A stretch of DNA of 64,000 bases from Buddleja alternifolia (GCA_019426215.1 CM033399.1:20531022-20595021), one strand, 5' to 3'; counted from the stretch's first letter, positions 12,032 through 24,284 are shown. Made by a program: numbers and translations. The notes: generated by a model from the letters alone, not told the origin.

Positions 12032-14232
12032 ATGGCATTTGCTAAAGTTCCCAAATTGACAGAATCAAATTTTGACACATGGAAAGTCAAAGCATTTACG
12101 TATTTATGTTCATGCGATGATGACATGTGCGATATTATTTCAGATGGGCCAATCAAAATATACAAAGTTATCACAAGAGCGCCTGGAGCCACAGAAAAAA
12201 CCCCTGATGGTTACGTTGAAAAACCAAAACAAGAATGGTCTCCAGATGAGCGTCGAAGAGCTAACTTGGACAATGTTGGTCGCAACGCTCTGTATACGGC
12301 TATTGGTGATAATGATAACTTATTCAATAAAATCAAATCTTGCAAAACGACTAAAGAAATATGGGATAAGCTGGCTACAATCTGTGGTGGTTCAGCTCAA
12401 ATCAAAGAAAACAAACTTTCCATTGCTAAGGAAAAGTTTAACGGATTTAAGATGCTACCCAATGAAACACTAGAGCAATTGGATATAAGATTCACAGCTC
12501 TTGTTACAGAACTTACGTCATTGGGAATGGACTTACAGAATCGAGAAATGGTGGTTAAGATCTTTAGAAGTCTACCAAGTAAATTCTTGATGAAGACAAC
12601 AGCTATGAGAGAATCAAACATGCTGGATCTCTTAACTCCAGAAGACGCCTTTTCAGAGATAAAAGCTTTTGAGTTCGAGTTGAACTCTGCTAGTGACATT
12701 GTGAGTAATCCAGTGATTGAATCTGGAGCGCTCATTGCATCAATCAAAGGCAAATCGGGTAACAAAGGAAAGAATTCGGACATTAATGAGGAAGAAGAGT
12801 TGGCTTTGCTGAATAGATTCAGGAAGTTCTTGAGATATGAAAAGAAAGGAAAAGGTCCTAATAGTCAAGGACAAAGTTCATATCAAGCGCCTTCTCCCAT
12901 ACAACAACAGTTTCAAGCGCCTCAATATTCTGTTCCTTTACCTCAAGCGCCTGCTCAATATCAAGCGTCTACTCAAAATCTCCCAGCTCCAGTGGTTTCA
13001 AAACCACACACTGCAAGGCTAACAAGTGAACAAAAAATGAAAACCAATCTTTGTTATAATTGCAGGAAACCGGGGCACTACCAGGTAAATTGTCCCTATC
13101 CAAATGTATCCAAGCCCTCAAGGCAGGATTACTTGGATAGAAACCAATTCAGGAGCAACCTTCGACAACAAGGTTTGCTTGCGGAATCAGAACCAGCATC
13201 AGCACCTGAAGATTTAGAATCATCAGACGAAAGTAGTGATGATGATGAGCCGATAGATGACTCAGCGCTCATATGTCTCATGGCCAGAGATGATGAAGCG
13301 TCCCCTGAGGTAATCAATGAATTATCAATTCCTCTTTCTTATGATGAATTACTTGACAAAGTCAAAGAATATTACAATGAATGTCAAGAAGCTGCCAAAA
13401 TATATCAAAATGATCTCGCTATTATTTCATCACTCAAAAACGATAAAGTAACGCTCAGAGCAGAGTTGCAAATTCAGCAACAGTGCATTGAGAAAAACCA
13501 ATCGCTTGAGAGTGAAGTTATTCAATTGAGAGGTGATCTTGATATAATAGTCAAGAGAGAAGCTGATCTGATGGCTAGACTTGCCAAGTCAGAACAGCTC
13601 ATCTCATCGTTGTCCAAAGCATCCAGAAAGCTCGACAATGTGACTGAAATAACAAGGTTGTTTGGAGAAAAGACCGGTTTAGGATGCAATGAATTCGGTA
13701 AACAACCAAACAAACCTAATGTTACGGCAAACAACAAAGGAAAGGGTGTTTTCTTTGTTGAGAAAGGTTCACAAGGTCAAACTCAAAATGAACCAAGGGA
13801 CAATGGTAAGAGGCCAAATGAGAAAGTCAAAACTAACTCAGACAAGGGTAAGGCTAAAGCAAATGATCCACAAAGACAGACTCATCCAAACGCTCAAAAA
13901 GCTAAGGATAAATCTAGTCACTGTGAATCAAGCGCTAAGCGTCTAGCACCAAACGTGCAACTCAAGCCAGAGCCAAGGAAATACCAGCGTCGATATCCAA
14001 AACAGTCAAGATCATATTATCGATACTATGATAATTATGATTATGACTATTATTATAATCGTGGATATTATTATACATCCAAAAATTACACACAGCACAA
14101 GGTGAAACCCAAAAAGGCCAATATTCCTACAATGAAGACAAGGCAAATTGGGTTCCTAAAGTTCTAATTCAAACTAACAAGGATACTAATGTTGAAGGAC
14201 CCAAGCAACAATGGGTACCTAAACAGAAATAG
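12032..14232 (+). CDS. gag: gag of element 2 (one late frameshift)
   Basis: Retrotransposon Gag. I start it at the ATG at 12032, 91 bp after the primer site, because the upstream in-frame codon is TTG. Order: an N-terminal UBN2/retrotran_gag-type region (about residues 1-230), a Gln/Pro/Ala-rich linker, a CCHC knuckle of form C-x2-C-x4-H-x4-C (about 13052-13095), an acidic Ser/Asp stretch, a long coiled coil (about 13340-13650), a basic linker and a Tyr/Asp-rich tail. A one-base deletion near 14148, relative to element 1, makes the frame end at 14167; without it the frame would run to the TAG at 14230-14232. A long gag with a coiled coil is typical of Sireviruses. Confidence 0.92.
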
Positions 14233-14252
14233 AACTTCCCTTTTGATTGCAG
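14215..14252 (+). other. gag/pol junction gap of element 2 (38 nt, GTACCTA repeats)
   Basis: Same layout as in element 1: TGG, then GTACCTA, a TAG stop, a pyrimidine tract, TTGCAG, then GTACCTA opening pol. Here the gap is 38 nt, so gag and pol are in different frames, whereas in element 1 they share a frame. Removing or skipping the gap would connect the two frames in either case. Confidence 0.75.
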
Positions 14253-17200
14253 GTACCTAGAGCTAAAGTCAATACATCTGTTTGGTATTTTGATAGTGGA
14301 TCGTCAAGGCACATGACAGGTTCCAAAGATCTTCTGATCAACTATCAAGCTGCCAATGGTCCTCAGGTTGTATTTGGTGATAACTCCAAAGGTAAAACCA
14401 AAGGTATAGGTACTGTGCATAGGGGGAACATCATGATAAGTGATGTTTATTTTGTTGAGGGTCTAAAGCACAATTTATTAAGCATAAGTCAATTCTGCGA
14501 TAAAGGCTTTGAAGTCATATTCTCAAGTGACTATTGCTATATAAACGACGCTAAGACTAAATCTACTAAACTAAAAGGAAAAAGGAATAACAACGTATAT
14601 TTGGTAGATTGGGGTTCAACACTTGATAACAACCCAACATGCTTTGTTGCTAAAAATGAATCTAAAATGGGTTGGTTATGGCATAGAAAAATGAATCACC
14701 TCAACTTTAAGACAATCTCTCAGCTTATAAGTCAAAATCTTGTAGAGGGATTGCCAAATGGACCATTTCATAAGGATCGCCTCTGTGACGCTTGTCAAAT
14801 GGGTAAACAAGTTAAATCATCTTTCAAGAGAAAACCTCATCTATCTACTTCTAGAATACTTGAACTACTTCACATGGATTTGTTTGGACCTGTTCAAACA
14901 ATCAGTGTAAGCGGTAAAAAGTATACTTTAGTGGTAGTAGACGATTTCTCTAGATTTACTTGGGTGGAATTTCTTTCATCCAAAGATGAAACATGTGACA
15001 AGTTAACAGCGCTTATTCGGCAACTTCAAACATTGAAAAATCTTAAGGTTGCAAGAATAAGAAGCGATCACGGTACTGAGTTTACTAACAAGGTTGTTGA
15101 GAAGTTTTGTGCAGAAAATGGAATACATCATGAGTATTCAGCTCCCAGAACTCCCCAACAAAATGGTGTTGCTGAGCGCCGGAACCGAACGCTTAAGGAA
15201 GCCGCTAGGACTATGTTAGCTGAATCCAAGCTTGCTCCTAGATTTTGGGCCGAAGCGATCAACACTGCTTGTTACACTCAAAATCGATGCATGATCAACA
15301 AACAGCATGGAAAAACTCCATATGAACTGTGGAAAGGACGTAAGCCAAATATTTCATACTTTCACGTCTTTGGTTCTAAATGTTTTATCCATAATAATGG
15401 ATCCCAAAGCCTAAAGACTTTTGATCCTAAAGCGGATGAAGGAATCTTTCTAGGCTACGCCAAAAATGGAAAGAATTTTCGCATTCTCAATAAGATCAAA
15501 TCGAAGGTTGAGGAATCTATTCATGTTGTGTTTGATGATGCTAACCAAGAGCCGAGTAAGGTAAATGTAAATGATGTAGGAGTTGAAGATCTATGTCATC
15601 AAGCGTCCAAAATTACTATTGATGAAGATACTGACGATGATGATGAGATCTCAGTGCCTCCTCCTAAGAATACTCGTGAAATCAATCTAAATTATCATGT
15701 AAGAAATACGGATGATCATGAAAAGAATGATCATCAAGAGCAAAGAAGGAATCGTGAACTTGAAGCGCCAACGCAGGAGAATGGTCAAGCGAATGATTCT
15801 CAAGCGCCTGTTCATTCTCAAAACCCCTTCCAAACAGATAGACTATGGTTACGTGACCATCCACCTGAGCAAATCATTGGAGATATTGAAGCACCAGTTA
15901 GAACTAGAGCCGCTACATTTAATGAGGCTATGTTCGCAAGCTTTCTATCTCAAATGGAACCTAAGAAAGTGGATGAAGCGTTAAGTGATCCAAGTTGGAT
16001 TGAAGCTATGCAAGAAGAGCTCAATCAGTTTGAGCGAAATAAAGTTTGGATGCTAGTACCAAGACCAACTCATCAAGGAGTTATTGGAACTAGATGGGTA
16101 TATAGAAACAAGATGGATGAGGACGGCATTGTTGTAAGAAACAAGGCCAGACTCGTAGCTCAAGGATACTGCCAAGAGGAGGGCATTGACTTTGATGAGA
16201 CTTACGCTCCTGTTGCTCGTCTTGAAGCAATCCGCATGTTTCTAGCGTACGCAGCGTTTAACAAGTTTACAGTATTTCAAATGGACGTAAAGAGTGCCTT
16301 CCTGAATGGTAAACTCCAAGAAGAAGTGTATGTGGAGCAACCTCCAGGATTCATCAACAATCATGGTAAGGGTATGGTTTACAAGCTCGAAAAAGCACTT
16401 TATGGGCTTAAGCAAGCACCTCGAGCATGGTATGACACTCTCTCTATCTTTCTTATTGGTAAAGGTTTTTCAAAAGGCAGCGTTGACACAACGTTATTTA
16501 AAATTACCAATGATGAAGATATTCTCTTAGTTCAAATTTACGTTGATGACATTATATTTGGTTCTACTAATAAGCGTCTGTGTGAGAAATTTTCGAAAAT
16601 GATGCAAGAACAATTTGAAATGAGCATGATGGGTGAATTAACCTTCTTCTTAGGACTACAAGTTAAACAACTCCCTAATGGCATATTTATCAACCAAGCT
16701 AAATATACACGAGATATGATTAAGAAATTTGGTATGGAAAATGCATCATATTCAAAAATTCCAATGAGCCAAACGCTTAAGTTAGATAAAGATGAAAGTG
16801 GAAAGAAAGTTGATATCACTAATTATAGAGGTATCATAGGATCACTTCTTTATCTCACTGCCAGTAGACCTGATATTATGTTTTCGGTATGTATGTGTGC
16901 ACGATTCCAAGCTGATCCTAAAGAGTCACACTTGACTGCTGCCAAGAAAATCCTTAAATACCTAAAAGGCACACAACATGTGGGCTTATGGTATCCCAGG
17001 GATTCTCCTTTTGAACTAATCGGTTACTCAGATGCAGATTTTGCAGGTTGCAAAATAGATCGTAAAAGCACTAGTGGTACTTGTCAATTCTTAGGTGATA
17101 GGTTAGTTTCATGGCATAGCAAGAAACAACAATCCATAGCTACCTCCACAGCCGAAGCTGAGTATGTAGCTGCAGGAAGTTGTTGTGCACAAGTTCTATG

Positions 17201-17486
17201 GATGAGGCAACAACTTAGAGATTACGGAACAATCTTAGGACCAACTCCCATTCATTGTGATAACCAAAGCGCTTTAGCCATGATTCAAAACCCTGTTCTT
17301 CATTCAAGAACCAAACACATTGACATTAGATACCATTTCCTTCGTGACCACGTTCAAAAGAAAGATATCTCCATGCACTTCATTGGAACTGACAAACAAC
17401 TGGCAGATATCTTCACCAAAGCACTCAATGAACAACGTTTTCTCACTTTGAGAAGTGAACTAGGTATGATTGATTTAAACGCTTGA
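14253..17486 (+). CDS. pol: pol polyprotein of element 2, intact
   Basis: About 1077 residues without a break. Protease: [11 protein letters not shown] with the catalytic Asp at 14291. Integrase: HHCC zinc region (WLWHRKMNH to CDAC, about 14680-14800), then a DDE core with Asp in MDLFGP (about 14876), Asp in SDHGTEF (about 15064) and Glu in ERRNRT (about 15173). Reverse transcriptase spans about 15950-16750, with YVDD at 16539-16550. RNase H spans about 16980-17420, with SDADFAG, STSGTCQ and STAEAEY blocks. There is no good ATG at the start: the first in-frame codons are TTG CAG GTA CCT, so Pol is probably made as a Gag-Pol fusion. All key motifs are present, so the enzyme could be active (inference). 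Confidence 0.95.
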   Translation, partial: VPRAKVNTSVWYFDSGSSRHMTGSKDLLINYQAANGPQVVFGDNSKGKTKGIGTVHRGNIMISDVYFVEGLKHNLLSISQFCDKGFEVIFSSDYCYINDAKTKSTKLKGKRNNNVYLVDWGSTLDNNPTCFVAKNESKMGWLWHRKMNHLNFKTISQLISQNLVEGLPNGPFHKDRLCDACQMGKQVKSSFKRKPHLSTSRILELLHMDLFGPVQTISVSGKKYTLVVVDDFSRFTWVEFLSSKDETCDKLTALIRQLQTLKNLKVARIRSDHGTEFTNKVVEKFCAENGIHHEYSAPRTPQQNGVAERRNRTLKEAARTMLAESKLAPRFWAEAINTACYTQNRCMINKQHGKTPYELWKGRKPNISYFHVFGSKCFIHNNGSQSLKTFDPKADEGIFLGYAKNGKNFRILNKIKSKVEESIHVVFDDANQEPSKVNVNDVGVEDLCHQASKITIDEDTDDDDEISVPPPKNTREINLNYHVRNTDDHEKNDHQEQRRNRELEAPTQENGQANDSQAPVHSQNPFQTDRLWLRDHPPEQIIGDIEAPVRTRAATFNEAMFASFLSQMEPKKVDEALSDPSWIEAMQEELNQFERNKVWMLVPRPTHQGVIGTRWVYRNKMDEDGIVVRNKARLVAQGYCQEEGIDFDETYAPVARLEAIRMFLAYAAFNKFTVFQMDVKSAFLNGKLQEEVYVEQPPGFINNHGKGMVYKLEKALYGLKQAPRAWYDTLSIFLIGKGFSKGSVDTTLFKITNDEDILLVQIYVDDIIFGSTNKRLCEKFSKMMQEQFEMSMMGELTFFLGLQVKQLPNGIFINQAKYTRDMIKKFGMENASYSKIPMSQTLKLDKDESGKKVDITNYRGIIGSLLYLTASRPDIMFSVCMCARFQADPKESHLTAAKKILKYLKGTQHVGLWYPRDSPFELIGYSDADFAGCKIDRKSTSGTCQFLGDRLVSWHSKKQQSIATSTAEAEYVAAGSCCAQVLWMRQQLRDYGTILGPTPIHCDNQSALAMIQNPVLHSRTKHIDIRYHFLRDHVQKKDISMHFIGTDKQLADIFTKALNEQRFLTLRSELGMIDLNA

Positions 17487-18283
17487 TCATGAAGTATCAT
17501 ATTTTATTAGGCATATAATTTAGGGGGAATCCACTTAAGTTATATCTCACAATATTCTTTAAAAAAAAAATATATATATTTTTTTACTTGATCATAACTG
17601 TAAGCGTCAATGATAAAAAATTTCAGATGCATAATCATCAACGCTCAGCTCTATGTTTGCATAAAATATTGAATGTTCAAAATATTGAAAAGTCTTTTGA
17701 CTTCAAGCGTCCATTTTATCAGCTAAGCGCTGAATAGTTTATCAAAAATTTATAAAATATTTTCGTTACAAGCCATGCATAAAATTTTCAAACTTCTTTC
17801 AAGGTCGTGGGTAGACTCAAAGGTCTATTTTGTACTCTACTCACACGCCTCTATCACATCAAACTGGCGGGTACTCAAATTTTTTAAAAATGACGGTTCA
17901 GAGATAGCACGTGTTTGTGTACGTGTCAGTGTACAAACATGCGCGTGTGTTACACTCTGAAAATACCAAACGTTAATTTTTCTTTAACTCGGATGTCAAA
18001 TCTTTATATATGAGAATTACCAAATGTAACTTCTCTCTTTTACACAAAACTCGCGTCCGCAGTTAATAAATTTATGGCTAAGATTCAACAGTTATTACAC
18101 GTGTTTAAATCCTACTCAGACTACATAACACAAGTTTCAAAACTCTTTACTGTGTCATTTAAAACACAAACTCTGCAGAAAAAGTAACTTACTTTCTATT
18201 CACGCATATCTGCAAATCTCTCTTTATCTCTCTCAATACAACAGAAAATCTCAGTCCATCTTCTTCGTTTTAAACAAAAAAAA
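17487..18283 (+). promoter_or_regulatory. pol to 3' ORF spacer of element 2 with candidate internal promoter
   Basis: Non-coding. CACGTG at 17908-17913 and 18098-18103, and TTTATATATGA at 18003-18013 about 275 bp before the 3' ORF start. The region aligns with the element 1 spacer, with the motifs kept while flanking A/T tracts vary. A CT-rich leader (about 18210-18280) precedes the ATG. Inference: it drives a subgenomic mRNA. Confidence 0.4.
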
Positions 18284-19404
18284 ATGGCACCAAAGAAATC
18301 ATCATCTACTTCTGCTGAAATTACCATCAAGGTAACTGAAGGTCTTGTTGTCGACTGGAAATTTCTATATGAACAAACTCAGATCAACCTGACGGACATA
18401 ATGGACATGGTCGTCCAAGCTGGGCTCAAACCCTTCTTAACCCAATACTCTTATATGTTTCCTACTGAAGTTGAAACTTTCTGGAAGACTGCTACACTTT
18501 CAGAGGACAAGAAGTCCATCTCTTGTCAAATTCCCTTCTCCAAGAAGGAGTCTCCAAAGGAATTCATCCTATCTGCTTCCACCATTGCCAAGAACTTCAA
18601 TTTGCCTAATGAGGGTGAGGCACTGGATTCTGTTACGTTGAAACAAATTAAGGAAGCATGGGCAATCATGAGTGCGTACGACGATGTTCTTACACTCAGT
18701 ACTTCGAGAAGAAAGACCTGGTGTCCAAATACCGGTTATTGGCTGATTTCTGCAGCAAGATCATAGAATGCCGCGTGGGAACCTTTGATAAGGTAAATCC
18801 TGTTCAATTTCAGATGATGGTTGCTATACTCTTCAACATCAAAATCAACTGGAGTGAGTACATCTTCGGACGGTTTCGGGACAGTCTAAGCGCTTCAAAT
18901 AAGCCTTATGGACTCATCCTGAGTGACATCTTGTTTAAATCGAATTGTGTGTACTCGTCTGGACTTCCGTTGAATAAGTCCAAGTTGTTGGGAAAAAGGA
19001 TTCTGACCAATATGTTCAATCCTCCAAAAGTTAGTGGTGCGGCTAGACCCCTATCTGAGCGGCTGGAAGAACGCCAACTGCTTGCTCAAAAGGCTGAGAG
19101 ACCAGTGCCAGAGGAAGCTGTGAAGCGTCCAGCAGCAACGAAGAAGAGAGCCCCCAGAAAACCCAAAGTTAAAATTGCCGTCCCCTCTCAAAAGATTGAT
19201 GAGGAAACTGATGAGGATGCCGAGGACAAGTTGCCTCTCAAAAGACGAAAGCTGGAAGGGATCATTAAGCAAATAGACTTTGAAGAACCAGCTGTTGATC
19301 CTCCCGCTCCTCCGGCTAAACTAGTTGAAGGAGTCAACATTAAGAAAATCTTTAAGCGTTCCAGGACTAGCAAGCGTCAAGCTACTCCTGAAGAGCCTGA
19401 GACA

Positions 19405-19572
19405 GTTGAGCCAAGCGCTCAAGTTGTCGTTGAGCCAAGCGCTCAAGATGTTGCTGTTGAGCCAAGCGCTCAAGTTGTCGTTGAGCCAAGCGCTCAAGAT
19501 GTTGCTGTTGAGCCAAGCGCTCAAGTTGTCGTTGAGCCAAGCGCTCAAGATGTTGCTGTTGAGCCAAGCGCT
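19405..19572 (+). repeat. Coding minisatellite (VEPSAQ repeat) in the 3' ORF
   Basis: Seven consecutive VEPSAQ/VEPSAP units arranged as three copies of a 51-nt doublet (units of 24 and 27 nt). Element 1 has about four units at 7809-7902. All units keep the frame. Confidence 0.85.
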
Positions 19573-19603
19573 CCAGAAACTGCTGTTGAGCTTAGTTCTC
19601 AGG

Positions 19604-19687
19604 GTAAGTTTATTTCTTCCCACAGCATTTCTATTCCTACATCTGTAGAAGATCCTGCTCTTATAGAGGATGGCTCTTGTTTTTCAG
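19604..19687 (+). other. Candidate 84-nt intron in the 3' ORF of element 2
   Basis: Donor CAG-G/GTAAGT and acceptor CTTGTTTTTCAG, 84 nt, no in-frame stop. Position and phase match element 1 (7929-8012). It lies just upstream of a DVDLTGVV block that matches the DVDMATVV block downstream of intron 2 in the minus-strand element. Confidence 0.45.
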
Positions 19688-22502
19688 CTATAGTTTCAGC
19701 TGCTGCTGAAGTGTCCACAGATGTTCTGTTGGATGTTGACCTGACTGGAGTTGTAGCTATCGCTCAAGATGTTGCCGCTGAAGTAGCTGCAATTGAACCT
19801 GAGGAACCTGCTACTTTAACAGAGGCACGTTCAGAAGGTCAGAACGCTGCTGAAGACGTTAGAGCTCCTCGTCACTTCTTTCAACTCGATCCGCTGAAGA
19901 CAATTGATCATTCAATTAACTATATGCCCCCAGCGCTCGACGAAGATTTCATTCCTGCAGGATATAATATAGAAAGATATATTGCTGCAGAAGCTGACGC
20001 TGCAAGACTGATTGACTTTGACAGCGCAATCAAAGCAACCGTTCTAGACAGACCAGGAGACAGACCTCCTAGATGTGCCGTGGATGTGGCTTACTATCTT
20101 GATAATGGCCACAGCAGACCAACTGGGTTCGCGCTAAGGGATTACACTGTTCGTGTGTATGATCCTCTCCGTCCTAGCTTTCTCAATCCCTCAGAGTCAG
20201 TCTTGAACAGAGAAGGTTACACACATTTCCCTCAGACGGCTCACAGCCCTGAAAATCTTGCATCGGTCCGTCCTCTCTGTCTATGGAAAAATAAAGAGAT
20301 TCATGCTGGTGAGCGCCTTGAATCGTTGACCGATCTGCTCCAGACTGAAGCTGATGCTTACTTTGACAGCGTCTGGAATGCCAACTATCAGCCTGATAAG
20401 CACCGCTTTGAAGCCATAAGAGATATTCATCTTGAAGGCATTCGTGCTATGGTGACTGCTGGCACAGACTTCTGTATAAATGAAGTAAATTGGGTTGAAG
20501 CGTACATGGGACATAAATACACCTTCCCAGAGTTAGTCCAAGCTCCCCATCTTTTCGGCATAGGCATGCATGACAAGAAGCGTCAATTCGCCAAGTATTG
20601 CCTCCTGAAGCGTCAACAAAGACTCGGACCTGTTCTCAAGCTCCCAATTATTAGACATCAAATAGAACAATGTCTACGTCAAGAACTTCAGAGATTATCC
20701 CTCACCCCTCTTCGGTTTAATGCTCAAGCGTCTTCCAGTGGTACAGTTGGTGAACGGTGCTTAAATCTTGCTCCAAGCCACTGTGAAGAAAACTTCAATC
20801 TGATGGTAAAGATTCTATCTCCCGTATCTCTCTTTGATAAAATCTTCACTGCCAATCTCAGATCTTGGAATGGCTCAGTGATCAATTCATTCAAAGGATA
20901 TCCGCTGCTCCCTTCCATTCGCAGTGAGGTACTCAATCACTATGAGTATGTCCTTTCTCTGCTTGAAAGGAATCAAGAGCTCGCTCAAGCCATTTATCCG
21001 TATCTTGAAGAGTACTATGCGGACTGTGTGCCTACACATCGAAGCGTCCTGCATCTCTTCCCTCAGATTGCTTGATTGGATTTTCCAGAACTCACTGCAC
21101 AGATTCACTATTCTCCATCGCTCAAGCGCCGTCCAAAGTTTTCCCAGATCATGTGCTGGATATCATTGGTCCAATGTACATCAGGGCCATTGATAGTCCT
21201 CTTCGCACATTTATCTCCGGTACTTGTATGTCCCGAGGACCAGACTCATTGAACTCTTGGATTCTACATCCACCTCTTATGCCGACTCAGCAAGCTGGAA
21301 CTTCCAATTCACTGACTTTCGCCAGCCTGAGTCAACGCTTGAGGAAGCGCCTGCTGAGACATCTGAAGCGTCCAAATGTCTGCAGATACCAGTATTCCTG
21401 ACGCTCCTGAACATGCTACCATTGATAGTGCTGAAGATACTTCCCTGGATATTCGAGGTACTGTTTTTGATCCAGCCTATCAAGTTCCTTTTGACTCTCT
21501 CAAACACTCATCACGGTTCAAGCGACCAGCTCCTCAAGCGGTTCAATCAGATGAGAGTCAAGCCTTCGGTCCCCTGCTTAAATCTGTTTTGGAGACAATT
21601 AGCGCTCAAGCTACTCAGAGTGAAGAATCTCTCCATTGGATTAAGGAAGACCTGGCAAAGATTGAAACTCACGTAATGAGCGCTCAGATTGCTCATATGC
21701 GTAGTTCAGCTCAAGCGGCAGTTGGTGAGTGCAAACAAGACTTTCAAGAAATGCAGGATGCTGCCCACGCAACCCAACTTGCCATGAAAGAAGAACTTGA
21801 AAAGCGCCTTGCAACCCTTGAGATCTCTGTGAATGACGCCACCAGCGCTAAGCTTCTTGTTATGCAGGAACGCTTCGACAAGCGTCTGGATGACATCACA
21901 GATTCCTTATCTCAGATTGCTCATCAGGTAAGTGTACTCACAAACCACTTCTTAAAATCTGATGATGGCAATAAGGGGGAAGAGAAGAAGAAAGGAGAAA
22001 AGCGGAAAGCGTCCAGTTCAAAAGTTGAAGAGCCTCCGTCTCCTAAGCGTCAAATGCCTCCTTCTCAGTCTGCGCTTAATCTCCCGTCTTGGATAACTGC
22101 TCTGAAACAAAGTTCATCCGGAGCGCCCAGTAGTACACTAAGGGAACCTCCTAAGAGCGTTATATCCAAACCTACCAATTCCTACAAGAGCACTGCTTGA
22201 ACAGTTTGACATTCCTCTTCAGAAGAACATCCATTTCCAGAACCTACAGATCCACAGAATCTTAGCTTGAAGAAAGGAAGATGACTGATTTTAGCCAAGC
22301 TTTTCGAATCTGCCTAAGGTACATTGGTATCGACCCAACTGACTGGGATAATCACTTTAAAGTATTCAAAAAGAGACAACAAGAAGAAAACAAGCTTATC
22401 ATCAACAAAGATCATGAAGCAATGATGATCTTGGAAGACAATCTGACTGAAGCTATCCGAGCTGAAATGTCCAAGCGATACAGAGTTAGACCAAGTCATT
22501 AA

Positions 22503-22737
22503 AGCTTTCTGATTTTACATTATCTATATTCTTGTCTCTTATATCTTTAAATATTCAGCTGTAAAAATGCTTGTAATTCTCGATAAATATGAAATGCATT
22601 TTTTTCTTGCTGAAACATCTCGTTGAAGCGTAACTAACTTTAACTAACGTTACTGATCAAAGCTAACTTTTACTTTTGGCTATCTAACTCTTGAACTATA
22701 AAAGAGTAAGTATTGCCATCATCAAAAAGGGGGAAAT
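22503..22737 (+). other. 3' untranslated part and polypurine tract of element 2
   Basis: AT-rich, with no ORF. It ends in the purine run AAAAAGGGGGAAA (about 22724-22736) immediately before the TG of the 3' LTR, the expected plus-strand primer. The same tract precedes the LTRs at 24512 and 50629 and, inverted, follows the LTR ending at 54752. Confidence 0.85.
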
Positions 22738-24284
22738 TGTTAGGAATTTCATGTTAGAAGTTTTGATGATGACAATTAAGTTTTTGTTAGACCCCAAAAA
22801 GTTGTAAGTTTATTTTCGTAGAAAACTTGTATAGGCTTTGAAGCGTTAGACTTGTAATAGATTTATTAGGCTTTGTTATCTTACTTTAGAGTGTTAGGCA
22901 AAATAGTCTTAGGCTGAGCGTCTGATGATTTCTGAGTGAGTTTATCAGTGGTAAAGTTCGAAGACTCAAGCGCCTGATCTCAGAAGATAGATACAGTCTC
23001 CAAGCGTCCACTTTGGCCAGCTATATCAAGCGTTACCTTATGGGACAGAAGTGATTTCACCTGAATTTACTTCTATGTCCAGAAGGAGTTTAATGCAAAT
23101 ATTCTCAAAGCATTAAATTCCAACGGGTATTAATTTCAAATGCATTAAATGTTGATAAGAGCATTTAATATGATAAGCAATGTCAGACGTACGGAGAAGC
23201 CACCTTATTGGACTGTCAACTATCTCAGACTGCAGCACCAACTTTCGTGCAGCAGATTTTCAGGAAAAAGGACAAAAGCTGTTCACTCGCGAAAGTGAGA
23301 GACACGCGCCAGTGCATGTGTCAAACGGACACTTTCTCCAAGAATACCTATAAATAGGACTTCAACAACAAACAAAAAGAAGAAGCAACAATTTTATCAA
23401 AGCCAAATTGCTGTTGCATTAAAATCTCATTCCTTAAATTCTCAGAAAAGCCAGAAAACTTCAAGAAACATCCAAATTGCTTTTCTTATATTCCTGAGAC
23501 AGTCAACAAATATCTCAAACATTCTTTTTGAAGAAACCATATTCCTACTGAGATATTACCAAGTTGTTTGAACTTCATCAAAATCAAACAAACCTTTTAG
23601 AAAATCCCATCCAAGCCTCGCGATCTGTGTGAAGTCGAAGTTGGATACTTGCATCATTTCTGGGTGAAAGAAGCAAGAGGGTTGAAGTGATTTGAAGCAG
23701 AAATCTGTGTGATCAAGGAGCTCAAGTCATCGACATCCATCTCTCCCTAATTTGTAGAAGATTCTGTGTGATTCTTTGAGAATCATTTTAGTGGATTGCC
23801 TCCAAGTGCAAAGGAGAAGAAGGACGTAGTTGGGATTACACCACCCAACGAACCTTACAAATATTGTGTTATTTACTTTTCAGTCATTTCATTCATCTAT
23901 CATATCATTGCATAAGTAAAACACAATCAAAAGCTAAGCACCTAAGAAACATCTTGTGACGCTAAAACTTTCAAAGAGAAGACTCCAAAATCATTCCGCT
24001 GTGCTAACCCTGATTAAAAGAACTGAACGCTTAACCTACAAGGTCAAAGTATTCAATTCCTGAAGTCTAAGTTAACTTTATAAAACAGTCTTCATTAGAC
24101 GCTTCACAAAGTCTCAAATATCTTATGTGAACGCTAAGGTGAAGCGTCACACTCTTCAAGCGCCTATCATTTCAAGCGTCCAAATACGTTTAATACGAAA
24201 TCTTTTTTAAGTCGAAAAAGACTTAAGGGTCTATTCAACCCCCCCCCCCTTTTAGACCCTTTCGTATGCTACTTGGGACCAACA
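22738..24284 (+). repeat. 3' LTR of element 2
   Basis: Nearly identical to 10383-11927; the differences are a few substitutions and the length of the C tract near the end (11 C here, 9 C in the 5' LTR). Ends GGGACCAACA, followed by AAGAC. Confidence 0.95.

Larger units (their letters stand above)
18284..22502 (+). pseudogene. Extra 3' ORF (env-like position) of element 2, frameshifted
   Basis: Begins at the ATG at 18284 and ends at the TAA at 22500-22502; an undamaged version would be around 1400 codons. Order: the N-terminal domain shared with element 1 and the minus-strand copy, NLS-like basic patches (KKRAPRK, KRRKLEG, about 19130-19260), a VEPSAQ repeat (about 19405-19572), a candidate 84-nt intron, a conserved central region, an alpha-helical coiled coil (about 21600-21950) and a Lys/Ser-rich tail. 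Frameshifts lie near 18688 (one base missing), 21025 (two bases extra), 21230 and about 22190. No signal peptide or membrane helix is seen, so calling it an envelope would rest on position alone. Confidence 0.82.
10383..24284 (+). mobile_element. Sirevirus-type Ty1/copia retrotransposon, element 2 (full length, young)
   Basis: 13.9 kb with LTRs of about 1545 bp (10383-11927 and 22738-24284), TG...CA ends, a primer-binding site, a polypurine tract and a perfect 5-bp target duplication. The two LTRs differ at only about ten positions by eye, so insertion is recent. Pol is fully open, while gag has a one-base frameshift near its end and the 3' ORF has several frameshifts. It sits inside element 1, a few bases before the stop codon of that element's 3' ORF. 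Confidence 0.96.

Noticed and set aside
13052..13100. CAGGTAAATTG within the gag zinc knuckle as a splice donor
   Set aside because: No matching acceptor with frame logic; the sequence is explained by the conserved CCHC coding motif.
19321..19648. Several open frames on both strands over the VEPSAQ repeat
   Set aside because: Repeat artefacts: the minisatellite is open in more than one frame.
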